Source of the DNA: JBBQVS01 sp963792705
GTDB taxonomy: Bacteria > Chloroflexota > Ktedonobacteria > Ktedonobacterales > Ktedonobacteraceae
Length of the DNA: 64,000 nt
Assembly: GCA_963792705.1 (NCBI GenBank)
Contig: CAWBXD010000011.1
Location: forward strand, 248,001 to 312,000
Direction of reading: 5' to 3'
Shown: positions 15,841 to 24,801 of the stretch, piece by piece
Layout: the number at the start of each line of letters is the position of its first letter
How positions within the stretch are numbered: the first letter of the stretch is position 1
Notes under the pieces: generated by a model
What the model was told of the DNA's origin: nothing
The model's database searches: none
Seen by the model: the letters and a program-made list of their open reading frames with translations, nothing else
Position numbers and translations under genes: made by a program

Positions 15841-16782
15841 CTAGTCCCGACTACTGAAAAATTTGAAGTTCAGGTATGAGAGCAAAATCATGATCGCCGC
15901 CACAACAAACGACATCGCAGCCGCACTTCCCACGAAGTGGCGTTGGAAGGCGTCTATGTAGATACGCATCATGATTGGCTCGGTGGAACCACCACCAGAA
16001 GCTTGAGATGGGCCACCATTCGTCATAATAAAAGGTTGGCCGAAAAGGTTGAATGACGAAATGATCGAAAGAGTAACAATAAGGAGTGTGACTGGACGTA
16101 ACATCGGGAACGTCACCCGCCAGAATGTTTGCCAACTATTAGCTCCATCAACTCCCGCCGCCTCAATTATCTGTTCAGGAATATCTTGCAGAGCTGCTAA
16201 TAGAATGATCATATTGAAGCCCATTGTCCACCAAATGGTAGCAATATCAATCGCAACCCACGCCCAAGGAAGTGTTGAGAGCCAGTCAGGTGTTGGCAGA
16301 TTGAGAGCAGCCAAGTAATAGTTGAACAAACCACCCGCGCTTTGGAAAATCCAGAACCAAAGCAAGCCAACTACCGCAACCGAAAGCACCCACGGCGCGA
16401 AATAGATCGCACGAAAGATGTTTCGTCCCGGAAGCTTCATGTTAAGCAATACAGCTAGCCCAAGTGGGATAATCACTAAAAACGGCACACTATAGAACAC
16501 AAATTGAATAGTGTTCCACAGCGCGTTCCAAAATTCCGAAAATTCGACGGTGCCGGGTGTGAATATATGAATGTAGTTCTGCAAACCAATAAACACATTG
16601 TTTGTCTGCAGATAGTCGTACTGGAACAGGCTGATGTAGAGTCCATTAAAAAATGGATAGCCAACAAACATCACAAAGAAAATTAAGTGCGGTAGAATAA
16701 ACACATAGGGGACCCAATTAAAGCCCGACTTCTTTTTCGGAGCCGCAGCCACTGGAACCACACGCTGTATAGTAGTTGCCAT
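15841..16782 (-). CDS. Carbohydrate ABC transporter permease (MalF type)
   Basis: The second membrane subunit of the same CUT1 importer, 313 residues. The first helix spans about 25-47 (YVFILPHLIFFVMFVGYPFF) and the EAA loop reads EAAGVDGANSWQTFWRVTF. It lies between the binding-protein gene and the MalG-type gene. A hairpin at 16866-16892 separates it from the binding-protein gene. Confidence 0.93.
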   Translation of the reverse strand: MATTIQRVVPVAAAPKKKSGFNWVPYVFILPHLIFFVMFVGYPFFNGLYISLFQYDYLQTNNVFIGLQNYIHIFTPGTVEFSEFWNALWNTIQFVFYSVPFLVIIPLGLAVLLNMKLPGRNIFRAIYFAPWVLSVAVVGLLWFWIFQSAGGLFNYYLAALNLPTPDWLSTLPWAWVAIDIATIWWTMGFNMIILLAALQDIPEQIIEAAGVDGANSWQTFWRVTFPMLRPVTLLIVTLSIISSFNLFGQPFIMTNGGPSQASGGGSTEPIMMRIYIDAFQRHFVGSAAAMSFVVAAIMILLSYLNFKFFSSRD

Positions 16783-16865
16783 TGCTCTCGCCTTTCCACG
16801 GCAGTGAAGGGAATGCCTTCACCGGCACTCCCTGCACACAACATTGTCTCTATTTTCGAGAGAGG

Positions 16866-16892
16866 GCGAACTAGATAGTATATCTAGTTCGC
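16866..16892. terminator. Intra-operon hairpin after the binding-protein gene
   Basis: Arms GCGAACTAGATA (16866-16877) and TATCTAGTTCGC (16881-16892) enclose a 3-base loop, just downstream of the solute-binding-protein stop. A partial terminator or mRNA-stabilising stem at this place would leave more binding protein than permease. Confidence 0.55.
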
Positions 16893-16900
16893 TGTACTAC

Positions 16901-18217
16901 CTAGGAGTTAGTGGGTGCGGTACCATACTTCTGCTTGTTCTGAGCAAGAATTTGATCTGCACGAGAAGCTGCCTTATCAAGTGTTCCTTTGATATCGGAT
17001 GTTGTACCTGCCATAACTGCACCAACAGCATCACTAAGGGGTGCAAATGCGTCAGAGACACCAGGGATTGCAGGTGGAAACACAGGATTCTCAACAGCCG
17101 TTACTAATGCACTTTGCAGAGGCAGTGCCTTGAGTTGTGAACTATTACGTGCGGTATTGTAGGCAGGAACGTTACCAGCTCCCGACCACTGTACAGCATT
17201 GGTTTCCAAGTACTTGATAAAGGTGATGGCCGATGTGTCCTTACACTTATCAATACCTTTTTTATGCACGGGTAAAGCAAGTGATGCCATACCAGCCCAT
17301 GTAGCAGCCTGTGGCCCAATTTGTGGAACGCTAGCAGCTTGTGCATTAAAATCAACACCTTGACCAGTGACGTTAGTCGCCTGCCAGATGCCATTCCAGA
17401 TCATACCAACGGTACCAGACTTGAAGGAATTGAGGTCTGCGTCTACTGGTAGTTTCGGTGCCGAATATTTGCTCTGAGCATTCTTCATCCATTGCAATGC
17501 TTGGACACCGGCGGCACTGTTCCAAGTTGCCTGCGTCCCATCAGAGCTAAATTCGGTGCCACCATACTGATGCAAGAGTTGCTGGAAGATTTGTTGAACA
17601 GGGAAACCAGCCGTGATCTGAAAACCATGCTGCTTCCCACTTGTAAGAGTGCTAGCGGCGGCGGCAAAGTCTGCTGCCGTCTTTGGAGCACTGTTAATAC
17701 CGGCTTTCTTCAGCAGGTCTACATTGTAGTACATCGTCATTGGGACAATACTCAAAGGAATTGTGTAATGCTTTCCTGCAATCTGACCGATGTTCCAGGC
17801 GAGTGCCGGAAAGTCGCTGCTACCCAGTCCTAGTTGAGGAAGATAGGCGTCCATTGGGCGAATAATGTGGCGGAACGCTTCGGTAGCAATCTGATCTTCA
17901 TTAATGATTGCGACGTCGGGAAGAGTGTCAGAAGCGGCGGCGGTATCGAGTTTTGTGGGATATTCCGCTTGCGTGGTCATCTGCACCTTAATATTTGACT
18001 GAGAAGAGTTAAAGCTCGCAACCAAACGCGCCATGTATGGACCATCAGGCCCTGTGAAGGGGTTCCAATAGGAAAGTTGCACATTACTACAATTGGTTCC
18101 GTTTCCACCATTACTGGTAGAACTCGTGCCTGCGCCACTACCACATGCAGCAAATATCATGCCCACTACGCTGAAGAGCATGAAGAGACTAAGGATTCTT
18201 TGTGATCGAGAGTGCAT
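16901..18217 (-). CDS. Extracellular sugar-binding lipoprotein of an ABC importer
   Basis: A 438-residue family-1 solute-binding protein. A lipoprotein signal precedes AACGSG (cysteine near residue 25), followed by a Ser/Gly/Asn linker. NVQLSYWNPFTGPDGPYMAR and GTVGMIWNGIWQATN are typical of oligosaccharide binders. It captures sugar outside the membrane and delivers it to the two permeases downstream. AGGAG lies 9 nt before the ATG. An AGAAACGTTTCT palindrome upstream suggests control by a LacI-type repressor. The GH43 gene in the operon points to pentose oligosaccharides, but specificity is inferred. Confidence 0.92.
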   Translation of the reverse strand: MHSRSQRILSLFMLFSVVGMIFAACGSGAGTSSTSNGGNGTNCSNVQLSYWNPFTGPDGPYMARLVASFNSSQSNIKVQMTTQAEYPTKLDTAAASDTLPDVAIINEDQIATEAFRHIIRPMDAYLPQLGLGSSDFPALAWNIGQIAGKHYTIPLSIVPMTMYYNVDLLKKAGINSAPKTAADFAAAASTLTSGKQHGFQITAGFPVQQIFQQLLHQYGGTEFSSDGTQATWNSAAGVQALQWMKNAQSKYSAPKLPVDADLNSFKSGTVGMIWNGIWQATNVTGQGVDFNAQAASVPQIGPQAATWAGMASLALPVHKKGIDKCKDTSAITFIKYLETNAVQWSGAGNVPAYNTARNSSQLKALPLQSALVTAVENPVFPPAIPGVSDAFAPLSDAVGAVMAGTTSDIKGTLDKAASRADQILAQNKQKYGTAPTNS

Positions 18218-18704
18218 AACAGATAACTCCTTTGGTGTCTACACATAACATCAATGTTGCATGTAAGAGAAAAAGAAAAATGGCCTCACGTGTAGTGAGG
18301 AGAGCGTGTATGCTGCTTTCACTCTATAAAAAAGTGTGATTAGCATACTGTGTTTCTATACACGCACAAAAAAGTAGAAACGTTTCTTCTGAAGAACATG
18401 GATTTTGTCTCTAAACGAAATTCAATGAGGAATATTGTTGTGCTCTTCCCTCCTTAGAAGACTCTTCAGCCTATCTACAACGCTTTTCCATGCAATGTAA
18501 TGATACAAGAAATTTTCTTGTAACACAAGGTAGTCTAAGACTCCACAATAGACAAAAAACATGGTAAACTTGTGTACGAAAGGAGCAATTAGACGAAGTT
18601 TTCCCCATACATATATAGTATCACCGTGTATTTTTGTACCTTGTAGCACACGTTCTTTGAATAAAGACGTACTACTATTGTAGTAAACTCGAAGGAGTTA
18701 CCTC
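18218..18704. other. 487-base divergent intergenic region
   Basis: It lies between the sugar-importer operon (-) and the APC permease (+). It contains the palindrome AGAAACGTTTCT at 18376-18387. On the minus strand TTGTGC, a 16-base gap and TATGCT form a possible promoter just downstream of that palindrome. A small stem CCTCAC/GTGAGG lies near 18284-18300. A 75-codon minus-strand frame at 18422-18649 looks like chance. The APC gene starts with GTG after GGAG. Confidence 0.5.
18376..18387. promoter_or_regulatory. LacI-type operator palindrome
   Basis: AGAAACGTTTCT is a perfect 12-base palindrome with the central CG typical of LacI-family operators. It lies about 160 bases upstream of the sugar-binding-protein start. 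No LacI gene is in the window. Confidence 0.5.
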
Positions 18705-20189
18705 GTGGCACTTACGAATGAGACCTCGAATGCAGATCAGTTGCTTACGCGCTTTGGTTATAAACCGGCGTATCGACGCGAAATCAAACGTTTCGCCTCT
18801 TTCGCCATTGGCTTCAGCTTTATTTCAATCACAACCGGCATCTTTAGTACCTACGGTGCGGTCTTAGGGTGGGGCGGTCCTTTAGGAATTTGGACGTGGC
18901 CTTTTGTTGCGCTTGGACAGCTCCTCGTAGCCCTCGTCTTCGCAGCACTCGCTTCACGTATTCCGCTCGCGGGCTATTCCTATCAATGGGCTTCACGCCT
19001 GACTAATCCAAAGATTGGCTGGCTTCTTGGGTGGATATCCTTCATGTTCCTGATCGTTGTCACCGTCTCGGTTGACTATTCGATTTCTTCCACCGTCTTG
19101 CCCAGTCTCTTCAACTATACCGAGACCGCACAGAATGCATGGGGTGTTACCGCACTTATCGTCCTAATTCAAGCACTCCTCATTATCTTCTCTACCGTCT
19201 GGTCCACACGCATCAACAATGTTGCTGTTGGAACCGAGGTCATCGGCATTGTTGGTTTAACCTTACTGCTCATCATTGTCGGAGCAGCACGTGGCCTACT
19301 TCATCCAGAGCATGTGTTTAGCATGGGTTTGGTGCCAGCCGATGGATACTTCAACCTGGGAACTTTGAATAAAACAGGACCATTTATGCTCTCGTTCCTA
19401 CTCGGCTCCTACACTATTGTTGGCTTTGAGGCGGCCGCGAATCTCGCGGAAGAAACGGAGAACGCGCACAAGGTTGTCCCATTCGCTATGTGGTCGGCGG
19501 TAGTCTTGAGCGGTATTGTTGGCTTCGTCTTTCTCATCGCGCTCAACTTAGTGTCGGGGGACCTCAAAGCTTTGGGTGCCTCTGCAACTCCGGTCGCTGA
19601 TATTGTTAGAGGAACACTCGGTTCTGTCGTTGGTAGCATCTTCCTCGTCCTGGTCACTTTTTCAATCTTCGCCTGTGGATTGGTCATTTTCATTACTGCG
19701 ACCCGTCTGACATGGGCTATGTCCCGTGACCGCCGTTTCCCTGGTCATGCAATATTCAGTCGCGTCAACGGAAGTACAGGTACTCCGGTTGCGGCCACCA
19801 TTCTGCTCGCGGTCTTGATTGAAGTGGTATTGGCGATCTTTGCCAATCAGACCAATGCGCTGGTTAATCTCTTTAGCGCATCCAGCTTACTGCCTGCTGT
19901 CATCTATCTAGCGACGGTTATTCTTTACGCATTTACGCGTGATAAATTACCGAATGAGCGTGCATTCAAGCTTGGCGTGTTCGAGTGGCCTATCATCATA
20001 CTTTCAATTGTCTGGTTAGTCTTTGAACTTGCCATCTTCCGTGATGCACAGTTTGTCACACCCTGGCTCTACTGCGCTGTCATGTTCGTCATTGGCTTGC
20101 TCTACTTTGTGTACATGCTTGTCTCACCAGCAAAAGTGCTAGAGACACTGCCAGAAACCACGACACCAGAACCAGAAGCTGTTTCATAA
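18705..20189 (+). CDS. APC-superfamily amino acid/amine permease
   Basis: A 494-residue secondary transporter with about 12-14 membrane helices. The first helix contains FAIGFSFISITTGIFSTYGA, the unwound Gly-rich TM1 motif of APC permeases, and GSYTIVGFEAAANLAEET is the TM6 equivalent. Choline/GABA-type (AAT) permeases fit best; the substrate is not resolved. The GTG start at 18705 is supported by GGAG 8 nt upstream and by a normal family N-terminus. It stands alone and ends at a hairpin shared with the convergent peptidase gene. Confidence 0.88.
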   Translation: MALTNETSNADQLLTRFGYKPAYRREIKRFASFAIGFSFISITTGIFSTYGAVLGWGGPLGIWTWPFVALGQLLVALVFAALASRIPLAGYSYQWASRLTNPKIGWLLGWISFMFLIVVTVSVDYSISSTVLPSLFNYTETAQNAWGVTALIVLIQALLIIFSTVWSTRINNVAVGTEVIGIVGLTLLLIIVGAARGLLHPEHVFSMGLVPADGYFNLGTLNKTGPFMLSFLLGSYTIVGFEAAANLAEETENAHKVVPFAMWSAVVLSGIVGFVFLIALNLVSGDLKALGASATPVADIVRGTLGSVVGSIFLVLVTFSIFACGLVIFITATRLTWAMSRDRRFPGHAIFSRVNGSTGTPVAATILLAVLIEVVLAIFANQTNALVNLFSASSLLPAVIYLATVILYAFTRDKLPNERAFKLGVFEWPIIILSIVWLVFELAIFRDAQFVTPWLYCAVMFVIGLLYFVYMLVSPAKVLETLPETTTPEPEAVS

Positions 20190-20193
20190 TAGC

Positions 20194-20229
20194 AATGGAA
20201 TGCAGGGTCATATGGCCCTGCATTCCATT
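20194..20229. terminator. Bidirectional terminator, APC permease / S9 peptidase
   Basis: Perfect 14-bp arms at 20194-20207 and 20216-20229, extendable with one mismatch, lie between the two convergent stop codons. Confidence 0.7.
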
Positions 20230-20234
20230 ACTTA

Positions 20235-22196
20235 TCAGAGATATTTCTCTAGCCAGCGAATGACGCGTTCCTCTATGTCAAGGGCATGGCTGTACTCTGA
20301 GATACCATGCCCTTCACGTGGATAAGCGACGAATTCCACAGGGATACCACGTTCCTGCAGCGCACGATGGAAGGCATAACTTCCATTTATGGGTACATAC
20401 CGATCATTCTCACCATGTAAAATGAGGGTCGGCGTGAGAATATGGTTTGCATAGGTGATGGGCGACCATTTGCGGTAAACCTCTGGCGAATCGAGTGGGT
20501 CGGCCTGCAAGAAACGGATGTCCCAATCAGAAAGGTTTGAGAGCGCATGAAATCCATGCCAATCGGCCCAGCCAGCACCCATGATAGCAGCTTTGAAGCG
20601 TGTCGTCTGGCTAACCGCCCAGGCAGCCATGAAGCCACCGTAGCTCCAACCCGCGATGGCGATACGATTCGCATCCACAAGGCCATGCTCAATTAAGGCG
20701 TCAACACCATGCATCACATCCTGAAAATCTTTTCCACCCATATCACCGACAACCGCATTCGCAAACGAAGTGCCACGTCCCCAACTACCACGAATATTAG
20801 GACGTAACACGGCATAGCCAGCAGAGGCAAACAATTGTGTCCAGAATAGGCCAAAGTCGTCAACCCATGCCCATGAGGGACCACCATGTATGTTGACAAC
20901 AAGCGGTGGCGGCCCCTCGGTTTTACGCACACTCGGTTCAGTAAAAAGGGCGTCGATCTGCCAGCTATCGACACTTTCATAGCGAATACGTGCCGTTTTT
21001 CCTAATGCAAAGGTCTCCTCGACAATAGGATTGAGTCGCGACAGACGGTGCCAGGTAATCTGCTGCTGTCCAATCTCGCCAAACCATATGTCATACATGT
21101 CTTTCGATGTGCAATGAACGGTTGCGACAAAGCGCAGATTTGCGGATGGCGAAAGCAGAGGGTGACGCATAACAAAATCGCCGTCAAGCGTCACAATGCT
21201 CCCATCTTTATCAAGGAGAGCAATTGAATGAGTCACACCACTATAAGCCGCGAAGAGCAAGGTTTTGTTATCTGGCAACCAACAACACCATGATGGACTA
21301 CAGCCTATCTCCGGCGTGAGGTTACGCGGCTCATTGGGACCCTCTTCCTCAAGGGCAAGGGCAAAGATATCACCACCACCCTGCCCTCGGTCACTCCAAT
21401 CACCAGAGATGTAGGCGAGTTGTGTTCCATCAGGCGACCACGCAAGCGAACTCGCCTGCATCCCCAGATGTGTCATCTGGCGTACCGCTCCGCCGCCAGC
21501 AGCTACAAGGCCGATCTGTCCAGCATACCAGCCATTCTCATCGGGCTTGATAGAGTAGTACAACGCGAATTGTTTACTATCCGGCGACCAGTGATATTCC
21601 CATACGCTGAGGCCATCGGGCGTTACCGACGTGGGACGATCACTCTCAATATGCTGTGTCCAAAGACGCTGATGACGCGCAAGTGTAACGACGAGTGGAT
21701 CGGTTGTAGGCTTTTCACCTTCATACGAGAGAAATGCAATATGAGTGCCATCAGGCGACCACGAAGGCTCGCTCGCACCATTGGGCATAATACACATCTG
21801 TCGTACTTGCGTGCCTTCCGCGGACATGATATGCAGTTGTGCTTGTGACTTGTCCCCCTCGCCCACAACAGCAATATATGCAATGCTTTTGCTATCAGGC
21901 GACCATGCTGGTACACTTGACGATTTTGGTCCTTTAAGCAAAGGCTTTGGTTCACCTACACCGCCATCAGCTACCAGCGTATCAACCAGCCAGATACGTC
22001 CCTGCCGCTTGACCTCGTTCCCTAGACGTTCCCATACAGTAAAGGCGATATGCTTGCCATCTGGGGAGAGCACAGCATCTTCCGGGAGACGCAGGTGTAA
22101 TGTCACACCTGGAGTGATTGGCACTCGCGCCTGTTGGGATATCGAAGCTATCGGCGCGTTCCGTGTCGGCAACGTAATAATTTTCGAGTCATTCAT
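20235..22196 (-). CDS. S9-family serine peptidase (acylaminoacyl-peptidase type)
   Basis: A 653-residue two-domain peptidase. The N-terminal beta-propeller (about 30-390) contains repeated PD40 motifs such as PAWSPDSKSIAY, PSWSPDGTHIAF and LAWSPDGTQLAY. The C-terminal alpha/beta-hydrolase domain (about 400-653) has nucleophile S518 in AGWSYGGFMAAW, the aspartate region LHGENDRYVP, and the histidine in YPREGHGISEY. No signal peptide, so probably a cytosolic oligopeptide or N-acyl-peptide hydrolase. Single gene. Confidence 0.92.
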   Translation of the reverse strand: MNDSKIITLPTRNAPIASISQQARVPITPGVTLHLRLPEDAVLSPDGKHIAFTVWERLGNEVKRQGRIWLVDTLVADGGVGEPKPLLKGPKSSSVPAWSPDSKSIAYIAVVGEGDKSQAQLHIMSAEGTQVRQMCIMPNGASEPSWSPDGTHIAFLSYEGEKPTTDPLVVTLARHQRLWTQHIESDRPTSVTPDGLSVWEYHWSPDSKQFALYYSIKPDENGWYAGQIGLVAAGGGAVRQMTHLGMQASSLAWSPDGTQLAYISGDWSDRGQGGGDIFALALEEEGPNEPRNLTPEIGCSPSWCCWLPDNKTLLFAAYSGVTHSIALLDKDGSIVTLDGDFVMRHPLLSPSANLRFVATVHCTSKDMYDIWFGEIGQQQITWHRLSRLNPIVEETFALGKTARIRYESVDSWQIDALFTEPSVRKTEGPPPLVVNIHGGPSWAWVDDFGLFWTQLFASAGYAVLRPNIRGSWGRGTSFANAVVGDMGGKDFQDVMHGVDALIEHGLVDANRIAIAGWSYGGFMAAWAVSQTTRFKAAIMGAGWADWHGFHALSNLSDWDIRFLQADPLDSPEVYRKWSPITYANHILTPTLILHGENDRYVPINGSYAFHRALQERGIPVEFVAYPREGHGISEYSHALDIEERVIRWLEKYL

Positions 22197-22366
22197 CCTA
22201 ATACTCCTATCCTTTTGGGTAACATGTTATAGTATACCAAATAATGCCCGGTTGAATGCATGGAAGCGTGAAATGCTGTCACACTTCTGGAAACGCTTGC
22301 GTGTCTAGGATTGACGACACCTATCTTTCATAAAATCCCATCTCACTCATCCTAATAGGAGAAGCC

Positions 22367-24199
22367 ATGCCGCCTCATATTTCTGTGCTTATGCCTACAT
22401 ATAAACAAGCTCCCTTCATACGTCGTGCTCTTGCTAGTCTACAAGGGCAATCATACGCAGATTGGGAACTACTCATTATTGACGATGGCTCACCAGATGA
22501 GACACACACTCTTGTTACCCCTTTTTTAGAAGACAAGCGCATTCAGTATATACGTCATGCAGCAAATCAAGGACTTGGTGCAGCCCTCAACACAGCCCTA
22601 CAACTGGCACAAGCTCCATTTATTGCCTATCTTCCTTCCGACGATGTGTATTATGCAGAGCATTTACATAGCCTGCTTACCTGCCTTCAACAGAACACAG
22701 ATGCGGTAGTAGCCTATTCGGGAATGCGATATCATTATAATCGCACGACGAGAGAGCATAGTGAGGGCTACCCCTTACAACTCGTGCAGGTCATGCATCG
22801 TCGAAAAGCAGAGCGTTGGGTTGAGCGTGAGGAGTTAACTACAGATGATCTTGAGCGCATGTATTGGTCGCGGTTACGAACGCATGGAACCTTTGTTGCC
22901 ACTGAGCAGATTTCATGCGAATGGGTTGACCATCCACAGCAGCGACACAAGATACTTCAGGAGCCGGTCGGGGGTATCAATCCCTACCGCGTCTACTACA
23001 ATGTAAAACAACCATTACGGATGCATACAACAGTAGGCAATCTCATCGACGAGGAGGAACACTTCCGTCGCTTTCGTGACCGTCCTGACACACCATTTGC
23101 ACCCGATGGTTTGAAAATACTTCTAGTTGGTGAGTTAGCATATAATCCTGAACGCGTGCTTGCGCTAGAGGAGCGAGGTCACAAGCTCTATGGCTTATGG
23201 ATGCCCAACCCGTACTGGTACAACACAGTTGGCCCATTACCCTTTGGACACGTCGAAGAGGTACCATATGCACGGTGGCGCGAAGCAATACAAACCATTC
23301 AACCCGATGTAATATACGCCTTACTCAATTGGCAAGCGGTACCATTCGCGCACGAAGTTTTAATGGCGAAGCTCGACATTCCTTTTGTCTGGCATTTCAA
23401 AGAGGGGCCATTTATTTGTCTTGAGAAAGGCACCTGGTCACAACTGCTTGACCTCTACACACGTTCTGATGGACAAATCTACATTAGTCCAGAGATGCGC
23501 GATTGGTTCGCTACCATTATCCCCAACACACTTACACGGCAGCATATTCACGTTTTAGATGGTGATCTACCGAAGCAAGAGTGGTTCACAGATACGCGCT
23601 CTCCTCGACGCTCGCTACAAGATGGCGCGATACATACGGTTGTACCAGGGCGTCCCATAGGGCTACATCCTGCTATGATGCAAGAACTCGCCCAACAGGA
23701 TATCCACGTGCATTTTTATGGTGATTTCACACAGGGACAATGGGCCGCATGGATTACAAAGGTTCGTGGTCTTGCACCACATCATCTACATATTCACAAG
23801 AATGTGGACCAGGAACAATGGGTCTCTGAATTCTCGCAGTACGACGCAGGTTGGCTCCATTTTATTAAAAGCGAAAATGAGGGCGATCTGAGACGCGCGA
23901 ACTGGGACGACCTTAACTATCCGGCACGAATCGCCACGCTTGCTGCAGCAGGCTTGCCAATGCTGCAATACGACAACACTGATGCTATCGTTTCCACTGC
24001 AACCCTCGCCCGCGACATGAGTATAGGAGTATTTGGCACGAATGCACACGAGTTGAAAATACAGCTAACAGACGAAACGAGAATGCATCAACTACGCGAA
24101 AATATGTGGTCACAACGCGCCCATTTTACCTTCGATGCCCACGCAGAAGAGCTTATCGCATTCTTTAGAAACGTGATTAGGAGAGAAATAAGCAAATGA
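22367..24199 (+). CDS. Two-domain glycosyltransferase: GT2 plus GT-B-like domain
   Basis: A 610-residue protein. Residues 1 to about 240 form a GT-A family-2 domain: ISVLMPTYKQAPFIRRAL, LLIIDDGSPDETH and the metal-binding YLPSDDVYY. From about 245 (GLKILLVGELAYNPERVLAL) to the end is a second, GT-B-like domain containing IQPDVIYALLNWQA and GLHPAMMQEL. It resembles spore/surface glycan transferases, but I cannot assign donor or acceptor. It is far from the heptose operon and has its own AGGAG ribosome-binding site. GGAAACGCTTG at 22288-22298, in the upstream gap, recurs near 7106. Confidence 0.8.
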   Translation: MPPHISVLMPTYKQAPFIRRALASLQGQSYADWELLIIDDGSPDETHTLVTPFLEDKRIQYIRHAANQGLGAALNTALQLAQAPFIAYLPSDDVYYAEHLHSLLTCLQQNTDAVVAYSGMRYHYNRTTREHSEGYPLQLVQVMHRRKAERWVEREELTTDDLERMYWSRLRTHGTFVATEQISCEWVDHPQQRHKILQEPVGGINPYRVYYNVKQPLRMHTTVGNLIDEEEHFRRFRDRPDTPFAPDGLKILLVGELAYNPERVLALEERGHKLYGLWMPNPYWYNTVGPLPFGHVEEVPYARWREAIQTIQPDVIYALLNWQAVPFAHEVLMAKLDIPFVWHFKEGPFICLEKGTWSQLLDLYTRSDGQIYISPEMRDWFATIIPNTLTRQHIHVLDGDLPKQEWFTDTRSPRRSLQDGAIHTVVPGRPIGLHPAMMQELAQQDIHVHFYGDFTQGQWAAWITKVRGLAPHHLHIHKNVDQEQWVSEFSQYDAGWLHFIKSENEGDLRRANWDDLNYPARIATLAAAGLPMLQYDNTDAIVSTATLARDMSIGVFGTNAHELKIQLTDETRMHQLRENMWSQRAHFTFDAHAEELIAFFRNVIRREISK

Positions 24200-24320
24200 A
24201 CAAAAGAAAATTTGTTCTCCTGATATGTCGATTTGGTCAATGTCCATTCGTCATTCTATTGAAAGCGGCAAATGGTCGCTCTGAACAAATACCTTAAAAC
24301 TATATAGGAGGACTTACAAC

Positions 24321-24668
24321 ATGCGTTATCTAGCATTGATTTATGGAAGCGAAGCAGCGGCAACTGCAATGAGCAAGGCAGAACAGGAAGCCGAGATGAT
24401 CGCGTATAATGCCTTTGGGAAGAATGAAGCCGAACGCTTGCAGGATGGCGGCGAGGCACTACATCCAACAAGTGCGGCCACAACTGTTCGTGTACGTGAG
24501 GGAAAGATATTGACAACTGATGGTCCCTTCGCCGAAACCAAAGAGCAGTTGGGCGGTTTCTATGTGCTAAAATGTAAAGACTTGGATGAGGCTATCGAAG
24601 TTGCCGCCAAGATTCCAGGCGCACAGGTTGGCTCTATTGAAATCCGCCCCATTGTTGAATGGGGCTAA
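24321..24668 (+). CDS. YCII-related (DGPF) protein
   Basis: A 115-residue ferredoxin-like-fold protein of the YciI/DGPF family. The signature DGPFAETKEQLGGFYVL is present, with MRYLALIYG at the start. Genes of this group are regularly found beside ECF42 sigma factors, and that is the case here, 133 bases upstream of one. A role in the same stress response is inferred; the chemistry is unknown. AGGAGG lies upstream of the ATG. Confidence 0.9.
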   Translation: MRYLALIYGSEAAATAMSKAEQEAEMIAYNAFGKNEAERLQDGGEALHPTSAATTVRVREGKILTTDGPFAETKEQLGGFYVLKCKDLDEAIEVAAKIPGAQVGSIEIRPIVEWG

Positions 24669-24673
24669 AGGTA

Positions 24674-24784
24674 TGCAGGAGACCGTGAGGGTCTCCCCTA
24701 CATCTTCTACTGATTATACTTTTTACTGATAGGTAAGGGAGACCCTGGTCGCATTCGGGAATGATGAAGACAGCGGTCTCCCTG
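24674..24784. repeat. Two stacked palindromes of the GGAGACC/GGTCTCC family
   Basis: The first (24674-24700) reads GGAGACC-GTGA-GGGTCTCC and ends in CCTAC, matching the element at 41338-41366. The second has arms from about 24738 (GGGAGACC) and about 24775 (GGTCTCCC) around a longer loop. They fill the YCII-sigma gap and may partly terminate transcription there. Confidence 0.65.
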
Positions 24785-24801
24785 ATATTCATTGGATTAG
24801 C

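Noticed and set aside
18422..18649. 75-codon minus-strand frame between the sugar importer and APC genes
   Set aside because: No ribosome-binding site; it lies in the divergent promoter region and resembles no family.
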